DNA from: an uncultured Dysosmobacter sp.
GTDB taxonomy: Bacteria > Bacillota > Clostridia > Oscillospirales > Oscillospiraceae
DNA: 64,000 nucleotides
Direction of reading: 5' to 3'
Assembly (NCBI GenBank): GCA_947625655.1
Contig: CANQPD010000012.1
Span: 1 to 64,000, forward strand
The position numbers and the translations under genes were made by a program. This document shows positions 15,525 through 23,613 of the stretch, piece after piece. The notes below the pieces were generated by a model. It searched no databases. It saw only the letters and a list, made by a program, of their open reading frames with translations, and was not told the origin of the DNA. Every line of letters begins with the position of its first letter. The first letter of the stretch is position 1.

Positions 15525-15529
15525 GAACG
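15506..15529 (+). other. attL, left ICE junction
   Basis: TATG (15506-15509) shared with the right junction, then ATT and the arm AGCTCCAATTAGGAACG (15513-15529). This arm resembles the reverse complement of the right-end arm (AGCCCCAATTAAGAA...). Confidence 0.75.
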
Positions 15530-15600
15530 CTGCAAATACAAGGGTTTCCGGCCCCAGCAAAACCGGAAAAATAAAAAATGAGCTATCACATTACACAAAA

Positions 15601-15634
15601 AGCCGTTTGCGGACATCCCGCAAGCGGCTTTTTT
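15601..15634 (+). terminator. terminator at the left ICE end
   Basis: A 12-13 bp stem AGCCGTTTGCGG / CCGCAAGCGGCT with a short loop followed by TTTTTT. It prevents read-through from the host defence operon into parB. The rest of 15525-15728 is AT-rich leader without a gene. Confidence 0.8.
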
Positions 15635-15728
15635 GCGTGGATAGCATGAGAGGAGGCAAAAATAATTTAACAAAATTTCGGTCAAAAGTTTGTGCAACAC
15701 TACAAAATTAAAAAAGGAGGTCAGATAA

Positions 15729-17333
15729 TTGGCGGAAGATAACCTGCACCCCAGCCCGGAGGAAATTGGGGGGCCACCCCCTGAACCGGGCACGGACAAC
15801 GGCCCCGCCCAGAATGAACCCGGCAACATGGTAGTGGACTTTGACAAGATCAATGAGCTCATGGCCCAGCGCCGGGCGGCGGAACGTGCCAAGGTAGAGG
15901 CCAGGGAAACGGACGCGCCCGCCGTGGAGGGAGATACGCCGGAGCCGCCATCCCCCGGCTCGGACGGCCAGCAGGAGCATGAGGGCGGCCATGACGAGGA
16001 CACCCCTGGCGCTCCCACTCCCACCAAGGACGAGGACGGCCCCGCCCTGCCGGACGGGGACGCCCCTACGCTGAAGGTTGACGGCAAATCCACAAAAGTC
16101 ATTGACATCGGCACCCCTGGGGCTCGTTCCGGCGAAGTAGATGACCGGGAACCTTGGGAAAAAACACAGGAGGAACTGGACGCGGAGAAGAAAAAGCCCA
16201 AGCGCGGCAGGCCGCCCAAGGCCAAGACCGGCCAGGAGGCGGATAAGCGCGACAAACCCCGCAAGGGCCGCCCTCCGAAGGATAAGGCCGCATCGGGCCG
16301 TGGGAAAGCACTTGGAGACAAAGTGTCCCAAGGTAAGCCCAGTCCGGAGCAGCCCGCCGCTGGCGGCGTCGGTCCCGCTGTTCCCCCCGCCTCGGAACAG
16401 CAGGAGGCATCACAAATTCCCCGCTCTGTTGAAAATCAGAAGATCGTCTACATGAAAATCTCTGAGATGCATCCGTTTCATACATTCCGCGCCCACCCGT
16501 TCAGGGTGCGGGATGACGCGAAAATGCAGGAAACGGTAGCGTCTATCAAGGTCAACGGCGTCATGGTGCCCGGCATTGCCCGCCCGGAAAAGGACGGGAA
16601 CGGGTATGAGATCATCGCGGGCCACCGCCGCTGCCGCGCCAGTGAGCTGGCCGGTCTGGAGGAAATGCCCTTTATTATCCGGGATATGAGCGACCATGAG
16701 GCAGTCCAGACCATGAAGGACACCAACAAGCAGCGGGATCAGATCCTCCCCAGCGAATTGGCCGCCCTGCTGGAGCTGGAGGTGGAGGACATCAAGCACC
16801 AGGGCACCCGGTTAAAGGGTGTTGCCGAGGGAGACATTGGAAAACGCTCCGTGGAGATCGTGGGCGAATCCCACAACATAAATTACAAAAAGGTCATGCG
16901 GTATCTCCGCCTGAACTCCCTTGTGCCGGAGCTGCTGGATAAGGTGGACGGCGTTTTGGATGAGAACGGCAAGCGGGTCAAGGGTCTGGGCTTCATGCCC
17001 GCCGTGGAACTTTCGTATATCCGCCCCAAAAACCAGCAGCTTATCGCTGTCTCCATCGACGGCGAACAGGCGTCCCCCTCCGTGGCTCAGGCCAAGCGGC
17101 TCCGGGAGCTGGATCAGAAGAACCTGCTCAACGGGGACGTGATCGATCAGATTTTGAGTGAAGAAAAGAAGGAGGTAGACAAGGTGATCATTACCACGGA
17201 CGAGCTCAACCAGTATTTCGGCAAGGAGGTCACACCCCGCCAGATGAAGGATCAGATCATGGCCCTGCTGGACGAATGGAAGGAAAAGCAGCCCCTGGAG
17301 AAGAACGCGCCGGAGCAGGCCGCCGAACTGTAA
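15729..17333 (+). CDS. parB: ParB/Spo0J/KorB-family DNA-binding protein with long disordered N-terminus
   Basis: 534 residues starting at TTG (AAGGAGG nine bases before). Residues 1-225 are Pro/Glu/Lys-rich and disordered, with two AT-hook-like KRGRPPK and RKGRPPK patches. Residues about 240-330 are the ParB N-terminal CTPase fold: EMHPFHTFRAHPFRV, IKVNGVMVPGIARP, GYEIIAGHRRCRASELAG. The HTH-containing middle follows (about 330-450). There is no ParA partner anywhere in the window, so partition by a ParABS system is doubtful and a KorB-like regulatory role is possible. Its own gene carries copy 1 of the 23-bp palindrome at 16311. Confidence 0.88.
   Translation: MAEDNLHPSPEEIGGPPPEPGTDNGPAQNEPGNMVVDFDKINELMAQRRAAERAKVEARETDAPAVEGDTPEPPSPGSDGQQEHEGGHDEDTPGAPTPTKDEDGPALPDGDAPTLKVDGKSTKVIDIGTPGARSGEVDDREPWEKTQEELDAEKKKPKRGRPPKAKTGQEADKRDKPRKGRPPKDKAASGRGKALGDKVSQGKPSPEQPAAGGVGPAVPPASEQQEASQIPRSVENQKIVYMKISEMHPFHTFRAHPFRVRDDAKMQETVASIKVNGVMVPGIARPEKDGNGYEIIAGHRRCRASELAGLEEMPFIIRDMSDHEAVQTMKDTNKQRDQILPSELAALLELEVEDIKHQGTRLKGVAEGDIGKRSVEIVGESHNINYKKVMRYLRLNSLVPELLDKVDGVLDENGKRVKGLGFMPAVELSYIRPKNQQLIAVSIDGEQASPSVAQAKRLRELDQKNLLNGDVIDQILSEEKKEVDKVIITTDELNQYFGKEVTPRQMKDQIMALLDEWKEKQPLEKNAPEQAAEL
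16311..16333 (+). repeat. ICE palindrome copy 1/17 (inside parB)
   Basis: Left arm CTTGGAGACA, centre AAG, right arm TGTCCCAAGG. In frame in parB at the end of the disordered region (LGDKVSQ). Confidence 0.85.
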
Positions 17334-17337
17334 CACC

Positions 17338-17360
17338 CTTTGAGACACTTTGTCCCCAAG
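17338..17360 (-). repeat. ICE palindrome copy 2/17 (parB - SLH gene)
   Basis: CTTTGAGACA-CTT-TGTCCCCAAG, four bases after the parB stop and followed by GGCTTTTTTATT, so it can also act as the parB terminator. Confidence 0.88.
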
Positions 17361-17394
17361 GGCTTTTTTATTAAATGTATAAGGAGGAGCGACT

Positions 17395-20300
17395 TTGAAA
17401 TCCAAATTACATTTCCCGCGCCGGGTCCCGGCCCTGCTGCTGGCGCTGGCGCTTTGCCTGTCCGCTATGCCCGTGGCCTTTGCCGGGCAGGAGAACGGCT
17501 ACCACGATCCCGCCGAGCATTGGCTGACCGCCAACAACCGCACCAACGAGCTGGACGCCAACGCCACTGTCACCCGCGAGACATTCACCTGCGGGGAGTG
17601 CGGCAAGGCCACTTCCTTTGAGGCGTTCCGCACCCCGGAATATACCCGTGACGGGACAACCGCCATGAGCCGGAATGTGAAATATTCCAATGGTATGATG
17701 GCGGACGGCGAAACGCTGGGTACGATCCTGGACGGCACCCCTGGCGTGGACGCCTATTACACCGGCTACCACTGGACGAAAGCCGTGTGCGAGACTTGCG
17801 GCGGCATCAATACCAACATGGCGAAAACAGACTATGGGTATCTAAAAAATGTATACTGGCTCTACGACTGCGCTGCCGAGTTCATGGAAACGCTGCCGGA
17901 AACCGTGACCTATGAATATACGGACAGCACCTACCACACGAAAACCACCACGGGCGGCGAATACTGCTGTTTCTGCTACGGCACCAACCATAAGAGATCC
18001 TCCGTGCTGGAGCGGCACGATCTGGAGGTGGATATTCTGCCCCAGCCCGCCAACGGGCGCTTTGCCGAGGTGGAGCACTGTACCCTGTGTGAGTATTCCC
18101 GGTATGACTACACGGCGGCCAAGGCGGTCATTGCGGACTATTACGGCGTCGTGGACGGAGCGCCCCACACCATCACCGTCACGGACTTGTCCGAGGCTGG
18201 CGTCCGCACGTCCATCCGCTACGGCCACAGTGCGGATACCTGCATCCTGACCAGCGCCCCTAACTACACGGAGGAGGGGCAGTACACCGTCTACTATGAA
18301 ATCAGCTACACCTACGAGGGCGTGACGATGACGGAAAACGGTGTTGCCTATGTGTGGCTGAGGGACGAGACAACGAGCGAGGACGGCTCCTGTGGCTGTG
18401 GCTGCGACGACCCGGACTGCGGCTGCCAGGATAAGAGCTGCGGCGGCTCCTGCTGTGCGGACAAGGGCTGCGGGGACAACCACCGCTTCATCCTGCTGGA
18501 CAGCACTCCGGCCTCCTGCCGGACGCTGGGCTATGACCGCTATCTGTGTACGGAGTGCGGCAAAATTGAGAAGCGGGACTATGAGGCGGCCCTGGGCCAC
18601 GCCTGGCAGGGCGTTGTGATCCGGGAGGCCACCTGCGAAACGGATGGCAAGCTGCTCAACCTCTGCTCCCGCTGTGGGGAGATGGAAGTCACCGCCACCC
18701 CCAAGGGGGAGCACACCTACACCACCTATCCCGTGGCGGCCACCTGCACCAATCCCGGCTATACCGTCCGGGAGTGCGAGGTGTGTGGGAACCGGCACAT
18801 TGAGGACATTACCTCCGCCCTGGCCCACAACTATCAGGCCCATACCACCCCGGCCACCTGTGAGTCGGGCGGCCATACGCTGCATTTGTGCCACGGCTGC
18901 GGCAGTTCGTTCATCACGGATTACACGTCCCCGCTGGGCCATAGCTGGGATGAGGGCACCCTGATCACCGACGCCACCTGCACCGGGGAGGGCGTGATGG
19001 AGTACCGCTGTGTCCGCTGCGGGTATCACCGTATGGAGGGCAATGAGGCGGCGGGCCATGTCCCCGGCGATGAGGCCACCTGCACCGCGCCCCAGCTTTG
19101 TACCAAATGCGGGGCCGTCCTCGCCAATGCCCTGGGCCATGACTACGAGGCGGAAGTGACCGCCCCCACCTGTACGGAGATGGGCTATACCGTGTTCACC
19201 TGCTCCCGGTGTGGGGACAGCTACAAGGGCGACTACACCGACGCCACCGGCCACAAGCCCGGCGACTGGATCATTGACAAGGAGCCCACCACGGACAGCG
19301 AGGGCGAAAAGCATAGGGAGTGCGAGAACTGCGGTGAAAAGCTGGAAACCGAGCCTATTGAAAAGCTGTATCTGACCGCTACCACGGACACCCATGGGGA
19401 GGCCATTGTGGGCGGCTATCTCGTCACCGTCACCGACACGGACACAAAAAATCCTGTCTCCGGGGCCACTGTGACGCTGAATAAGGACGACACCCTTTCC
19501 ATCCGGCTCCCCAATTCCCGGTTGCTGGACTATGCCGACCAAACCACCGTTACCGTCCAGCTTGTTAAGGACAAATCCCCTGTGGCGGATATGTTCATCG
19601 CCGTCACAGATAAAAATGCCAACTACTGCGAGGGCAAGACGGACAAGGCCGGGCAGATCACCATCCCCGGCACTTCCGGCGTCACCAACGACGATGGCAA
19701 GGCCACTGTGGGCTGGGAGGACGCTGACGGGGACCGCTGGACGCTGACGGTCAAGGTGGAGGACTTCGAGACAAAACGTCCCATAGCCGACGCGGGCGTG
19801 TCCATCGGCAAGAACGGCAATATCACTGTCACCCTGCCGGACGGCGAGGATATGGACGAAAATAACCGGATCACCGTCACCGTGACCGACCACAAGAAGG
19901 TTCCCCAGGAGGGACTGACCGTCATTGTCAAGGGCGATTTGGGCCAGACCGCCAGCGGCAAGACGGACGAGGACGGCCAGATCACCGTTCCCGCCGTCAC
20001 TGTCTCCGAGCGCCACACCGCCTATATTGTGGGTTACACGGACGGCACCTTTGGCCCGGAGCGGAACATGACCCGGAGCGAGGCCGCCGCTATCTTCGCC
20101 CGCCTGCTGGCGGACAAGAACGGCGACACCCTCACCACGGCGGCGAAAACCAAGTTTACGGATATTCCCGCCAACGCATGGTACAGCGGCTATGTAAAAT
20201 ATCTCGTCAATTATGATGTGGTATATGGCCGGAGCGAGGATACCTTTGCCCCGGACGATCCCATCACCCGCGCCGAGTTTACCGCCTTTGCGGTGCGCTT

Positions 20301-20652
20301 CTTTGAGGCGTATGGGGACGGGGACGCGGAGATCATGGAGCAGTATGCGGGATTCAGCGATGTTTCCTCCGGCTATTGGGCGGCGGAATATATCAAGGAC
20401 GCGGCCATCCACGGCTGGATCAAGGGCTATGGGGATGGCACCTTCCGGGCAGACCGCTACATTACCCGCGCCGAGGTGGTAACAATCGTCAACCGCCTGC
20501 TGGGGCGGTATGCCGACGAGGAATTTATTGACGCCAACCTGCGGCGGCTCAACACCTTCCCGGATGTGACGGAAAAGCATTGGGCCTACTACGACGTGCT
20601 GGAGGCGGCCAACACCCACACCGCCACTGTGAATGAAAGAAAAGCAAAGTGA
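17395..20652 (+). CDS. secreted SLH-domain surface protein with CxxC repeats
   Basis: 1085 residues from TTG 17395 (AAGGAGG before). A signal peptide spans 1-30 (ALLLALALCLSAMPVAFA). A Cys-rich region has many CxxCG pairs. Residues about 325-355 are a dense Cys/Gly block (CGCGCDDPDCGCQ). From about 375 to 660 there are eight units of about 45 residues, each with a CxxCG knuckle and usually an LGH or AGH turn (YLCTECGK, NLCSRCGE, HLCHGCGS). Two to three Ig/CnaB-like beta units follow, then three C-terminal SLH domains (about 880-1070) that bind cell-wall polymer. It is probably exposed on the donor cell and may help in contact or metal binding. Unusual cargo between parB and the transfer genes. 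Confidence 0.8.
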   Translation: MKSKLHFPRRVPALLLALALCLSAMPVAFAGQENGYHDPAEHWLTANNRTNELDANATVTRETFTCGECGKATSFEAFRTPEYTRDGTTAMSRNVKYSNGMMADGETLGTILDGTPGVDAYYTGYHWTKAVCETCGGINTNMAKTDYGYLKNVYWLYDCAAEFMETLPETVTYEYTDSTYHTKTTTGGEYCCFCYGTNHKRSSVLERHDLEVDILPQPANGRFAEVEHCTLCEYSRYDYTAAKAVIADYYGVVDGAPHTITVTDLSEAGVRTSIRYGHSADTCILTSAPNYTEEGQYTVYYEISYTYEGVTMTENGVAYVWLRDETTSEDGSCGCGCDDPDCGCQDKSCGGSCCADKGCGDNHRFILLDSTPASCRTLGYDRYLCTECGKIEKRDYEAALGHAWQGVVIREATCETDGKLLNLCSRCGEMEVTATPKGEHTYTTYPVAATCTNPGYTVRECEVCGNRHIEDITSALAHNYQAHTTPATCESGGHTLHLCHGCGSSFITDYTSPLGHSWDEGTLITDATCTGEGVMEYRCVRCGYHRMEGNEAAGHVPGDEATCTAPQLCTKCGAVLANALGHDYEAEVTAPTCTEMGYTVFTCSRCGDSYKGDYTDATGHKPGDWIIDKEPTTDSEGEKHRECENCGEKLETEPIEKLYLTATTDTHGEAIVGGYLVTVTDTDTKNPVSGATVTLNKDDTLSIRLPNSRLLDYADQTTVTVQLVKDKSPVADMFIAVTDKNANYCEGKTDKAGQITIPGTSGVTNDDGKATVGWEDADGDRWTLTVKVEDFETKRPIADAGVSIGKNGNITVTLPDGEDMDENNRITVTVTDHKKVPQEGLTVIVKGDLGQTASGKTDEDGQITVPAVTVSERHTAYIVGYTDGTFGPERNMTRSEAAAIFARLLADKNGDTLTTAAKTKFTDIPANAWYSGYVKYLVNYDVVYGRSEDTFAPDDPITRAEFTAFAVRFFEAYGDGDAEIMEQYAGFSDVSSGYWAAEYIKDAAIHGWIKGYGDGTFRADRYITRAEVVTIVNRLLGRYADEEFIDANLRRLNTFPDVTEKHWAYYDVLEAANTHTATVNERKAK

Positions 20653-20653
20653 C

Positions 20654-20676
20654 CTTTGGGACACAGTGTCCCGAAG
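20654..20676. repeat. ICE palindrome copy 3/17 (after the SLH gene)
   Basis: CTTTGGGACA-CAG-TGTCCCGAAG; the only copy with centre CAG. It overlaps the 3' end region of the SLH gene and is followed by GTCCTTTTTT, so it doubles as a terminator. Confidence 0.88.
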
Positions 20677-20961
20677 GTCCTTTTTTCATGCCCGCCCCGG
20701 ATCTCCATGTTTGAGGACTGGCTCTGGCCGATATATCCCCCGTCGCCGCCGTCAAAAAAGCACAGGCGGGAGCTGCCCGTCAAGGGGGCCGACGGCCCCG
20801 CCGCTGTGCGGCGGCCCTGCCCTTGACGGGCTGCCCCGGCTGTGCTATCCCCAGCGGCGCGGCGGGGGTATATCCTCCAGAGCCGCCCCCTTGCCCAAGA
20901 TTGGGCAAGGGCGGGGGGATCGGGTTGAACGAACAATATTAAATTACGGAGGTTTTGCAAT
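20677..20961. other. intergenic region with strong hairpins
   Basis: No convincing gene. A 39-codon ORF at 20707-20826 begins MFEDWLWPIYPPS but has no ribosome site. Two strong inverted repeats are present: CGTCAAGGG (20779) with CCCTTGACG, and a hairpin of about 13 bp with GCCCTTGCCCAA-type arms (about 20884-20916). Such structure could belong to a replication or transfer origin, but nothing proves it. Confidence 0.4.
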
Positions 20962-21315
20962 ATGAAACGGCCTTTAGCGTATATTACCGCCGCATGGCTG
21001 GGCGGCGACAGTGAGAACGCGGAACAGGCGGCCCGGTACTGCCGTGCGGTGTACGAGGCGGGCTACGCGCCCATCTGCCCTGCGCTGTTCCTGCCCCTGT
21101 TCCTCAACGATCCTGTGCCCCAGGAGCACAGGGACGGACTGGACATGGCCCGCGACCTGCTCCGGCGCTCCCGTGTGCTGGTGGTGTGCGGCCATACCGT
21201 CACGGAGGCGGTGAAGAACGACATCGCCACGGCCCAGCGGCTGGGGATCACGGCGACCACCTTGGAGGGCATTTTGACAGTCAAGGGGCAGGGACGGCCC
21301 CGGAGCCGTGGCTGA
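20962..21315 (+). CDS. DUF4406/nucleoside-deoxyribosyltransferase-like small protein
   Basis: 117 residues with a Rossmann-like pattern: PLAYITAAWLGG at the start, AGYAPICPALFLPLFLND, DGLDMARDLLRRSRVLVVCG and a final helix. This is the layout of DUF4406 and related YspA/SLOG proteins common in gut ICEs. The biochemical role is unknown. GGAGG lies before the ATG. It overlaps the next gene by 8 bp. Confidence 0.6.
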   Translation: MKRPLAYITAAWLGGDSENAEQAARYCRAVYEAGYAPICPALFLPLFLNDPVPQEHRDGLDMARDLLRRSRVLVVCGHTVTEAVKNDIATAQRLGITATTLEGILTVKGQGRPRSRG

Positions 21316-22078
21316 TACGGCCCGCCCACTGCTGGACGATCCTGCCGTCAAGGAATTTCTGGCGCTGCTGGAACAGCACGACGCCCCCGGCAAGGGGGAG
21401 TTTCTGGCCCTGCTCCAACAGATCGCCGGGATGGAAAAGCAGCTCAACACCGCCACGGCGGAGCTGGCGGCCATGCGGCGGGAACTGGCAGAGGCGCGGG
21501 ATGGCCCGGTCAAGCGGGCTCTGACAAAAGCCGTCCGTGGGTTGGAAAAAGGCGTTGCCGTTCTGCGTGAGCGGCTGGATATGCTGAGAGAGTCTGTCAA
21601 AGACGGGTGCAGGCGGGCGGTGGCGGCGTTTCGTGAGCGCGGCGTGTCCGCCCTGGCCCGCACAACGGAGTTTTTCCACCTCCGGCCCGCGCTGGAGGCG
21701 GTGGGCCGGGCGGCAGATAAAGCTATGGCCGACTGTGACCGGACTGCCGCAGATGTGCGGAACGTGAGCGCAAACTGCCACGAGGCCGGGCGGCATTTGA
21801 AAAACGCAGGCCGGGTGCTGGCCGGGCTGGAGCCGGTGGTGGAGGCCAACGGCCCCGGCAAGCTGGCCCGCGCCGTAGAGTCTCTGTGCAAGAAGGAAAA
21901 GGCCCTGCATGGAGCCATCAAGCTGAACGCACAGCGGGCAGCAGCCAGCCTGTCCCGACTGGAACAGGCCGCCCAGCGCCCTCCCTCTATTCGTCAGACC
22001 ATGCGGGCGCTCAATGAAAAGATCGCGCGGGAGCAGCGGGAACGGCCCGCCCCCACGGTGGAGCATGAGGGAAGGTAG
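21308..22078 (+). CDS. coiled-coil ICE protein of unknown function
   Basis: 256 residues from GTG 21308, overlapping the previous gene. The sequence is almost entirely helical and charged, with coiled-coil heptads (MEKQLNTATAELAAMRREL; LEKGVAVLRERLDMLRE). No catalytic motif is seen. Similar proteins of unknown function (DUF6674-like) sit at this position in related elements, from memory. Three bases separate it from ardA. It may be a structural or regulatory partner of the leading-region genes. Confidence 0.5.
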   Translation: MADTARPLLDDPAVKEFLALLEQHDAPGKGEFLALLQQIAGMEKQLNTATAELAAMRRELAEARDGPVKRALTKAVRGLEKGVAVLRERLDMLRESVKDGCRRAVAAFRERGVSALARTTEFFHLRPALEAVGRAADKAMADCDRTAADVRNVSANCHEAGRHLKNAGRVLAGLEPVVEANGPGKLARAVESLCKKEKALHGAIKLNAQRAAASLSRLEQAAQRPPSIRQTMRALNEKIAREQRERPAPTVEHEGR

Positions 22079-22081
22079 CGG

Positions 22082-22792
22082 ATGGATGTAACGATCACCG
22101 CCCGCCTTACCAACTGGTTTCAATACCAGCAAGGGGAGCGCCGGGATATTGAAGTAACGTTTCCCATATCCCGCGAAGAAATGCGGACGGCTCTGAAATC
22201 CATTGGTGTGGATGGCGTTCGTGCCAAGCATACGATCCTCACCGGGTACAACAGCAACCTTTCCGGCTTTTGCCATTGTCTCACGCAGTATGACAGCGTG
22301 GACGAGGTAAACTATCTGGCCCGGCTGCTCTCCGGCTTGTCGGAGAGTGAGCTGGATACCTTTCAGGCGGTGCTGGACTACGGGGAGCATAACCAATGCG
22401 CCGCCGACCTGATCGATCTGGCGCTCAATTTGGAGCATTTTGAGCTCCATCCCGGTGTGGACACGGACGAGGAGCTGGGCCGCATCTATGCGGACTTTGA
22501 CAGCAGCATTGAGATACCGGAAAATGTCCGGCTCTATTTTGACTACGAGGCATACGGGCGGGATTTGCGGCTCAATGAGGGCGGCTGTTTTGTGGATGGC
22601 GGGTATCTGACAAAATCCGGCCAATATCAGGAGAAATACCACGGCCCGGAGGATATTCCCCCGGAGCACCGGGTATTCTCCTATCCCAAGCTGACGATCC
22701 GGGAAAAGCTGGACGCCTATAAGGAGGTGACTGGTCGGGCGGCCCCGGACAATACAAGACCGGCCCCGGAACAGGGCCATGACGACAGATGA
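22082..22792 (+). CDS. ardA: ArdA-type antirestriction protein
   Basis: 236 residues, acidic. NLSGFCHCLTQYDSVDEVNYLARLLSGL and the repeated small acidic domains are characteristic of ArdA, a DNA mimic that binds type I restriction enzymes. Such proteins protect entering DNA from host restriction, fitting an element that inserted into a type I-like gene. The C-terminal part (IREKLDAYKEVTGRAAP) is an extension beyond the classical length of about 165. It is followed at once by palindrome copy 4. Confidence 0.75.
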   Translation: MDVTITARLTNWFQYQQGERRDIEVTFPISREEMRTALKSIGVDGVRAKHTILTGYNSNLSGFCHCLTQYDSVDEVNYLARLLSGLSESELDTFQAVLDYGEHNQCAADLIDLALNLEHFELHPGVDTDEELGRIYADFDSSIEIPENVRLYFDYEAYGRDLRLNEGGCFVDGGYLTKSGQYQEKYHGPEDIPPEHRVFSYPKLTIREKLDAYKEVTGRAAPDNTRPAPEQGHDDR

Positions 22793-22796
22793 ACCC

Positions 22797-22819
22797 CTTT
22801 GGGACACTTTGTCCCAAAG
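22797..22819 (-). repeat. ICE palindrome copy 4/17 (after ardA)
   Basis: CTTTGGGACA-CTT-TGTCCCAAAG, a perfect palindrome arm pair four bases after the ardA stop. Flanking CCCC/GGGG extends the stem; TTCATTGTT follows. Confidence 0.9.
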
Positions 22820-22823
22820 GGGT

Positions 22824-23009
22824 TCATTGTTCGTTCCCGTTCTTTTCATCAAAAGAGAGCAGGGCTTCCAATTCTTTTTGAGGATCAACAATAACAATAT
22901 TCATCTGCTGTTCTTGCAGTTTTTTAAGATCGTGATCCAACATTTCCCGTTTACCACAGGAGCCCGTATAGACCCCAATGGGGAATGGTGGCTGATTAAA
23001 ACATTTCAT
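22824..23009 (-). CDS. small minus-strand protein, not recognised
   Basis: 61 residues from the ATG at 23009, which has GGAGGAA nine bases before it. The N-terminal part reads VYTGSCGKREMLDHDLKKLQ and later MNIVIVDPQKELEALL. This resembles a degenerate P-loop plus following strand of VirB4/FtsK-like ATPases (GSGK-x-RE... IVDP), but the lysine loop is changed and the protein is far too short to work as one. It lies opposite to all neighbours, between palindrome 4 and pcfB, and is AT-richer than they are. It may be a decayed piece or a tiny regulator. Confidence 0.4.
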   Translation of the reverse strand: MKCFNQPPFPIGVYTGSCGKREMLDHDLKKLQEQQMNIVIVDPQKELEALLSFDEKNGNEQ

Positions 23010-23108
23010 CAGCAGCTTTCCTCCATGCACGTTTAGCTGGTTTTCAGTTTATCATGCGATAAACTTCGCGTCAATATTCATTTGTTTTTTCGAGGAGGTG
23101 ATGAATAG

Positions 23109-23579
23109 CTGGCGGAGGAAGAAGTCTCCCGGCGCACGGTTGCGCTGACCGTCAACGCAAGTAAATTGACGGCGCGGGTATTGGCCCAGGTGCTCCGGGC
23201 GGCGGCCCGGAAGATCCGGCAGGAGCGGCAGGCTCATAAAGCCCCCCACGGCAAACAGACCGTGAGACAGCTCATGGGCCACGGAGAAGCCACAAGCAGC
23301 ATCCCCGTGGAGGCCCCGGCCCTCTTTGACCGGGCGGCCCGCCGCTGGAATGTGGACTATGCCTTTTACCAGACGGAGCCGGGCAAATACCTGTTGTTCT
23401 TCAAATCCAAGCAGGCGGACGCCATCACCGCCTGTATGTCGGACTACTCCCGGCGTGTGCTGAAACAGTCCCGATCTCGGCGCGTCCCCATTCTGGAGCG
23501 GCTGCACCGGGCCCAGGATCGGGTGCGGCGGCAGCCGGTGCGGGAACGGACAAAGGAGGTGGCCCACGAGGACAGATAA
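23109..23579 (+). CDS. pcfB: PcfB/DUF3801-family conjugation protein
   Basis: About 156 residues. SRRTVALTVNASKLTARVLAQ, HGKQTVRQLMGHGEATSSIPV and ALFDRAARRWNVDYAFYQTEPGKYLLFFKSKQADAI are the hallmarks of PcfB (DUF3801), which works next to the VirD4 coupling protein in relaxosome delivery. A TAG precedes codon 23109 in frame and no ATG, GTG or TTG lies between it and the conserved start, so CTG 23109 (GAGGAGG ten bases before) is the most probable initiator; a caller may place it later. It overlaps the virD4 start region. Confidence 0.75.
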   Translation: MAEEEVSRRTVALTVNASKLTARVLAQVLRAAARKIRQERQAHKAPHGKQTVRQLMGHGEATSSIPVEAPALFDRAARRWNVDYAFYQTEPGKYLLFFKSKQADAITACMSDYSRRVLKQSRSRRVPILERLHRAQDRVRRQPVRERTKEVAHEDR

Positions 23580-23613
23580 AATCAAGCAATACCTTATTCC
23601 CAATATCCCCTAT

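Noticed and set aside
15729..17333. Chromosomal-type parS sites (TGTTTCACGTGAAACA)
   Set aside because: No match seen in the window. If this ParB has sites, the 23-bp palindrome is the better candidate.
18380..18480. Metallothionein gene in the Cys/Gly-dense stretch
   Set aside because: It is an internal segment of the SLH protein in the same frame, not a separate gene.
17842..20664. A 940-codon open frame on the minus strand
   Set aside because: It is the antisense shadow of the SLH protein gene: low-complexity Gly/Val/Ala composition, no ribosome site, no domain.
20640..20676. Treating the 23-bp palindromes only as terminators
   Set aside because: Copies 2 and 3 have T-runs, but most copies do not, five are inside genes and two sit upstream of promoters.
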